From FEN-1219 sp036274615 (lineage in GTDB: Bacteria > Pseudomonadota > Gammaproteobacteria > Steroidobacterales > Rariloculaceae): a stretch of 8,500 nucleotides of DNA. Of this stretch, positions 6,414 through 8,500 are shown piece by piece. The position numbers and the translations under genes were made by a program. Where the stretch lies: the NCBI GenBank assembly GCA_036274615.1, contig DASUFK010000091.1, positions 1-8,500 of the forward strand. Direction: 5' to 3'. The notes beneath the pieces were generated by a model that did no database searches, was not told the origin of the DNA, and worked only from the letters and a program-made list of their open reading frames with translations. The stretch's first letter is position 1. Every line of letters starts with the position of its first letter.

Positions 6414-6460
6414 TACGAGAGCCCGGACGCGCCGAGCAGCATGTTGACGAGCGTGAACGG
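6412..6460 (-). pseudogene. 49-bp relic of a second PLD-VTT gene
   Basis: Matches 2468-2516 of the intact PLD-VTT gene at 45 of 49 bases by eye; it still reads FTLVNMLLGASGL in one minus-strand frame. Directly upstream on the minus strand (6465-6461) is the conserved ATGAG of the same gene, so about 1.9 kb between the start codon and this VTT segment has been deleted. The two parts share a 2-bp GC at the joint, and the joint is out of frame. At its other end it runs into the stop codon of the gene at 5559-6413. Confidence 0.85.
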
Positions 6461-6604
6461 CTCATTCGCGGAAGTCGTGGCAAGAGACTCCGCGAGGCCG
6501 ATGCTCGCTGCGGCGCTCAGTCCTTCTTGCGCCCGCGCTGTTCGCGATACGCACGCTCCTTGGCGTTGAATTCGTCGATCGCCTTCGCGACCTCGGGCTT
6601 CTCG
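6460..6604. repeat. Direct repeat, copy B (partner 4458-4617)
   Basis: Covers the start codon of the lost PLD-VTT copy, the spacer and the last 28 codons of the intact gene at 6517-7071. It lacks 7 + 8 nt that in copy A form the arms of a hairpin. A different imperfect dyad, TCGCGGA (6466-6472) with TCCGCGA (6489-6495), remains; no T-run follows, so I do not call it a terminator. Confidence 0.85.
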
Positions 6605-7071
6605 AGCGCGAGCCGCTTCATCTCTGCCTCGAGGCGCTGATTCATCACGCCGAGATCGGCGAGCGCGGATTGCCACTGCCCTTGGCCGCTGAACAACCCC
6701 CTTTCGCAAATTTGATTGCCGCACTCGGCCTGTATGCGGCGCGTGAGCTCCCTCCCGGCTTTCGCCGTCGCCTTGTCGGCGTACACGGGCGAGCAGACTT
6801 GTTTTTTCGTTCGCGTCCCAATGACGCGTTTGAGCGAGCAGTGGATATCGAAGTCGTCGTCGCTGTTGTACTGGTTGAACACGTCGAAGACGTGCTCCAG
6901 CGCCAAGTCGGCCTCGTGCTGCAACGCGAAGGCCGACTTGCGCCCGCGAACGATCATCTCGTCGGGCTTGTCCTGGTTGGCGGTTTCCGCCACCGGCTGC
7001 GCGTCTGCCGACGGCGAAACGCCGAGCGCGCAAAGGGCGAATGCGGCGAGGAACCACAGTCGAAGATGCAT
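6517..7071 (-). CDS. Uncharacterised exported protein, C-x14-C family, short form
   Basis: A 184-residue protein with no recognised domain. ATG 7071 is chosen over 7104 because GGGGAAGG lies 5 nt upstream and a signal peptide then starts at once (LRLWFLAAFALCALGVSPSADAQ, cleavage near residue 24). A TonB-box-like DEMIVRGRK is at 37-45. The helix ALQHEADLALEHVFDVFN leads to FNQYNSDDDFDIHC (65-78) and KKQVC (89-93): C78-x14-C93. C117 and C122 form a further pair. The C-terminal helix (about 142-184) is highly charged, with MNQRLEAEMKRLALEKPE and AKAIDEFNAKERAYREQR, and ends in GRKKD. It lacks the C-terminal beta-rich extension of its paralogues. It follows the gene at 7147-8001 by 75 bp on the same strand, likely one operon. 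Its tail is duplicated at 4530-4616. Function unknown; soluble periplasmic protein inferred. Confidence 0.85.
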   Translation of the reverse strand: MHLRLWFLAAFALCALGVSPSADAQPVAETANQDKPDEMIVRGRKSAFALQHEADLALEHVFDVFNQYNSDDDFDIHCSLKRVIGTRTKKQVCSPVYADKATAKAGRELTRRIQAECGNQICERGLFSGQGQWQSALADLGVMNQRLEAEMKRLALEKPEVAKAIDEFNAKERAYREQRGRKKD

Positions 7072-7129
7072 GCGAACCTTCCCCTCGGTGCGCGGCAGCG
7101 CCATCGCGCGCTGCGCCCTCCGCTTGCCA

Positions 7130-7145
7130 CAACCGAGAGCGGTTG
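7130..7145 (-). other. Small hairpin after the stop codon of the gene at 7147-8001
   Basis: CAACCG (7130-7135) and CGGTTG (7140-7145) pair around a 4-nt loop, starting 2 nt after the TAG. There is no T-run, so it is a weak terminator at best; a 3'-end stabiliser or processing site between two operon genes is as likely. Confidence 0.4.
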
Positions 7146-7146
7146 G

Positions 7147-8001
7147 CTATTGCGGCGGATCCGTGCAGGTGCACCGCAAGCTGCGCACGCGCACGTTCTC
7201 GAGGGATACGTTGTCGCCGATCGGGTAGTCGGCATAGAAGACGTAATCCTCCGTGTCGTCCGTCTGCCACGCCTCGCTGAACTCGATCGGCGTGACTGCA
7301 CCGGCCTCGTTCCTCACGGTCGCGACCACCGTAAACCTCCCCATCGTTCCTCCCGGACAGGCCGAGAGACTGACCGTGCCGGTGACGCGCGCAACGCTGC
7401 CGCGCTGATCGTACTCGGTGTAAGTGCTGGCGTCGCACTGTCGGCCTTTCGGCCCGAGGCTGGGGGTTGGAATACGAACACGGATCGTCGCCCCTCGTGA
7501 GCGATCGAACACGTTTTCCAGCTCGTTGTACTTGACCACTGCGTCGCGAAACTGCTGATTCGTGGCCATGACGCGCTGCCATTCTCTGTCGAAGGCGACC
7601 GTTGCACGGTTCTCATCGGCGACCATATTCGGCAATGCGCCAAGGGCTGCCGTGCCGCTCGACCCTGATCCCGTCGTCCGGGTTCCCGCCTGGAGGAGCT
7701 CGCCCGCGAGCCTGGCGCTCGCTCGGTCTTGAGACGCAGAGAAGCAGACGCGCTGCGGGATTCGACTGCCGGTCGGGGCGTCATATCGACACCGAACGTC
7801 GTTGTCTTCGCCCTCGTTCGCTTCGTTGAAGATCCGGATCATCTCGTCGCGCGCCAGCTCGATCTCCAGCCGCTGACGCTTCAGCGGTTTTGCGCGAACG
7901 ATGATTTCTTCCGGCTCCTCCGCGGGTTGAGCGAGCACTGGGCCCGAAAGAATTGCTGCGAAGCCGAGCGAGCCGAGCGAGCACTTGATGAAGTTGCCCA
8001 T
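7147..8001 (-). CDS. Uncharacterised exported protein, C-x14-C family, long form with an Ig-like C-terminus
   Basis: A 284-residue protein. ATG 8001 has a strong GGGAGGA 6 nt upstream. Signal peptide about 1-24 (CSLGSLGFAAILSGPVLA, cleavage before QP). A TonB-box-like EEIIVRAK is at 31-38. The family core is FNEANEGEDNDVRC (58-71) and PQRVC (82-86), giving C71-x14-C86. The following helical part has FDREWQRVMATNQQFRDAVV and KYNELENVFDRSR (157-169). From about 175 a separate beta-rich domain with an Ig/FN3-like look carries C189, C215 and a terminal C277-T-C279. Its sequence is not obviously related to the tail of the 5559-6413 protein, although both fused domains are beta-rich and follow the helix. 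The gene is flanked by two paralogues on the same strand (76 and 75 bp gaps). Function unknown; periplasmic disulfide-bonded protein inferred. Confidence 0.85.
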   Translation of the reverse strand: MGNFIKCSLGSLGFAAILSGPVLAQPAEEPEEIIVRAKPLKRQRLEIELARDEMIRIFNEANEGEDNDVRCRYDAPTGSRIPQRVCFSASQDRASARLAGELLQAGTRTTGSGSSGTAALGALPNMVADENRATVAFDREWQRVMATNQQFRDAVVKYNELENVFDRSRGATIRVRIPTPSLGPKGRQCDASTYTEYDQRGSVARVTGTVSLSACPGGTMGRFTVVATVRNEAGAVTPIEFSEAWQTDDTEDYVFYADYPIGDNVSLENVRVRSLRCTCTDPPQ

Positions 8002-8031
8002 AACTGGTCCTCCCGCTTACCGAAGCATACT

Positions 8032-8053
8032 CCTCATCACGCCCCCGATGAGG
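8032..8053 (-). other. Hairpin between two C-x14-C family genes
   Basis: CCTCATC (8032-8038) and GATGAGG (8047-8053) form a 7-bp stem with an 8-nt loop, in the 76-bp gap after the partial gene's stop and before the Shine-Dalgarno of the gene at 8001. No T-run follows on the minus strand, so it may act in attenuation or mRNA processing rather than termination. Confidence 0.4.
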
Positions 8054-8077
8054 CGAGGAGCCACGGTTTCGACAGTG

Positions 8078-8500
8078 CTAGTTCTCTTCACCTTTCGCCG
8101 GTTTGCGCGCCGCTTCGTATTTCTGTTGAGTGACGTAGTACTCGAGGATGGCTTGCGCGAACTGTTCGTTCTCGCCCGCGAGCTTGAAGACCTCGTCGCT
8201 GAATTGGTCGCGTTTGCCGACCGCCTCACCCGATACGGCCTGTGCCCTCGCTAGCCCGCGCTGCGCGTAGGCGCCCGTCATGCACGCTTGAAAGTTTATG
8301 AAGCCCGACCCGTCCGCGGGACAAGTCAGGGACAGCGCCGACATGTACTCCTTTGCGGCGCCGGCCGTAATGCGACGCTCGAACTGCGGCAGGCAGATCC
8401 GCTGCTTGGCGTGCGAAAAGGTCTTGGTCTCGTCCTTGCACACAACGTCGAAATCGTTGCTGCTGTTGATCCCGTTGAAGATTCCCCAAGCGCGTTGGCG
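8078..8500 (-). CDS. Uncharacterised exported protein, C-x14-C family (N-terminus beyond the window)
   Basis: The last 140 residues of a fourth family member; the 5' end is cut by the window edge, so the signal peptide is not visible. The readable part opens with the core RQRAWGIFNGINSSNDFDVV ending in C, then SHAKQRIC, again giving C-x14-C. Two more cysteines lie in LTCPADGSGFINFQAC. The C-terminal charged helix ends in QAILEYYVTQQKYEAARKPA and GEEN, equivalent to AKAIDEFNAKERAYREQR in the short member. It is therefore a short form without a beta-rich tail. It is the first visible gene of a probable three-gene operon reading toward 6517. Stop codon TAG at 8080-8078. Function unknown. Confidence 0.85.
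   Translation of the reverse strand, partial: RQRAWGIFNGINSSNDFDVVCKDETKTFSHAKQRICLPQFERRITAGAAKEYMSALSLTCPADGSGFINFQACMTGAYAQRGLARAQAVSGEAVGKRDQFSDEVFKLAGENEQFAQAILEYYVTQQKYEAARKPAKGEEN

Noticed and set aside
6466..6495. A terminator for the genes converging at 6413-6517.
   Set aside because: The 7-bp stem has a 16-nt loop and no T-run on either strand.
6412..6604. An insertion sequence or integron-like element as the source of the repeats.
   Set aside because: No transposase, terminal inverted repeats or target-site duplications are seen; the repeats are pieces of neighbouring genes.
6215..7582. A 455-codon minus-strand frame that contains the FTLVNMLLGASGL motif and might look like a VTT protein.
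   Set aside because: The motif comes only from the 49-bp relic; the rest is an out-of-frame reading of two exported-protein genes.
4530..8500. The exported paralogues as immunity proteins for a PLD-type (Tle5-like) secretion effector.
   Set aside because: Tandem signal-peptide immunity genes next to PLD effectors are known, but this PLD is fused to a multi-pass VTT domain, there is no VgrG, PAAR or adaptor nearby, and the link is only positional. Kept as a thought, not a claim.

Overview
The window is GC-rich and densely coded. A TonB-dependent receptor, an ECF sigma factor, long coding stretches and many periplasmic or outer-membrane products point to a Gram-negative proteobacterium. A soil or water gammaproteobacterium (Xanthomonadales/Nevskiales/Steroidobacter-like) is my best guess, but that is inference. 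No rRNA, tRNA, CRISPR array or recognisable insertion sequence was seen. No stretch longer than 300 bases lacks a gene.

Left part (1-1547): the N-terminal half of a TonB-dependent receptor, read leftward off the window edge, diverges from a FecI-like ECF sigma factor. Between them lie a 27-bp perfect dyad and a possible ECF promoter. No FecR-type anti-sigma gene follows the sigma factor; the next gene is convergent only 12 bp away.

Middle part (1560-4463, minus strand): a two-gene operon. It holds a phospholipase D-like protein with two HKD motifs fused to a C-terminal membrane VTT (TVP38/TMEM64, DedA-like) domain, followed after 3 bp by an endonuclease/exonuclease/phosphatase-fold hydrolase. 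This pair looks like an envelope-lipid module.

Right part (4530-8500): an accessory region built around an uncharacterised family of exported proteins. There are three complete members (5559-6413 +, 6517-7071 -, 7147-8001 -), one cut by the window edge (8078-8500 -), and a 28-codon C-terminal relic (4530-4616). All four readable members carry the same core: FN-x2-N, then an acidic D stretch, then C-x14-C, then a helical segment. The three with a visible N-terminus also have a signal peptide and a TonB-box-like IIV(R/Q)(G/A) motif. Two members have different beta-rich C-terminal extensions. An alpha/beta hydrolase (4633-5421 -) sits inside this region, and its signal peptide shares DNA with that of a family member.

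The region has been rearranged. A unit consisting of [exported-protein gene + PLD-VTT gene] seems to have been duplicated in tandem and then lost reciprocally. One copy keeps the PLD-VTT gene and only the tail of the exported-protein gene. The other keeps the exported-protein gene and only the start codon plus a 49-bp VTT fragment (6412-6460) of the PLD gene. The exported C-x14-C family and this reciprocal relic structure are the most novel content of the window.
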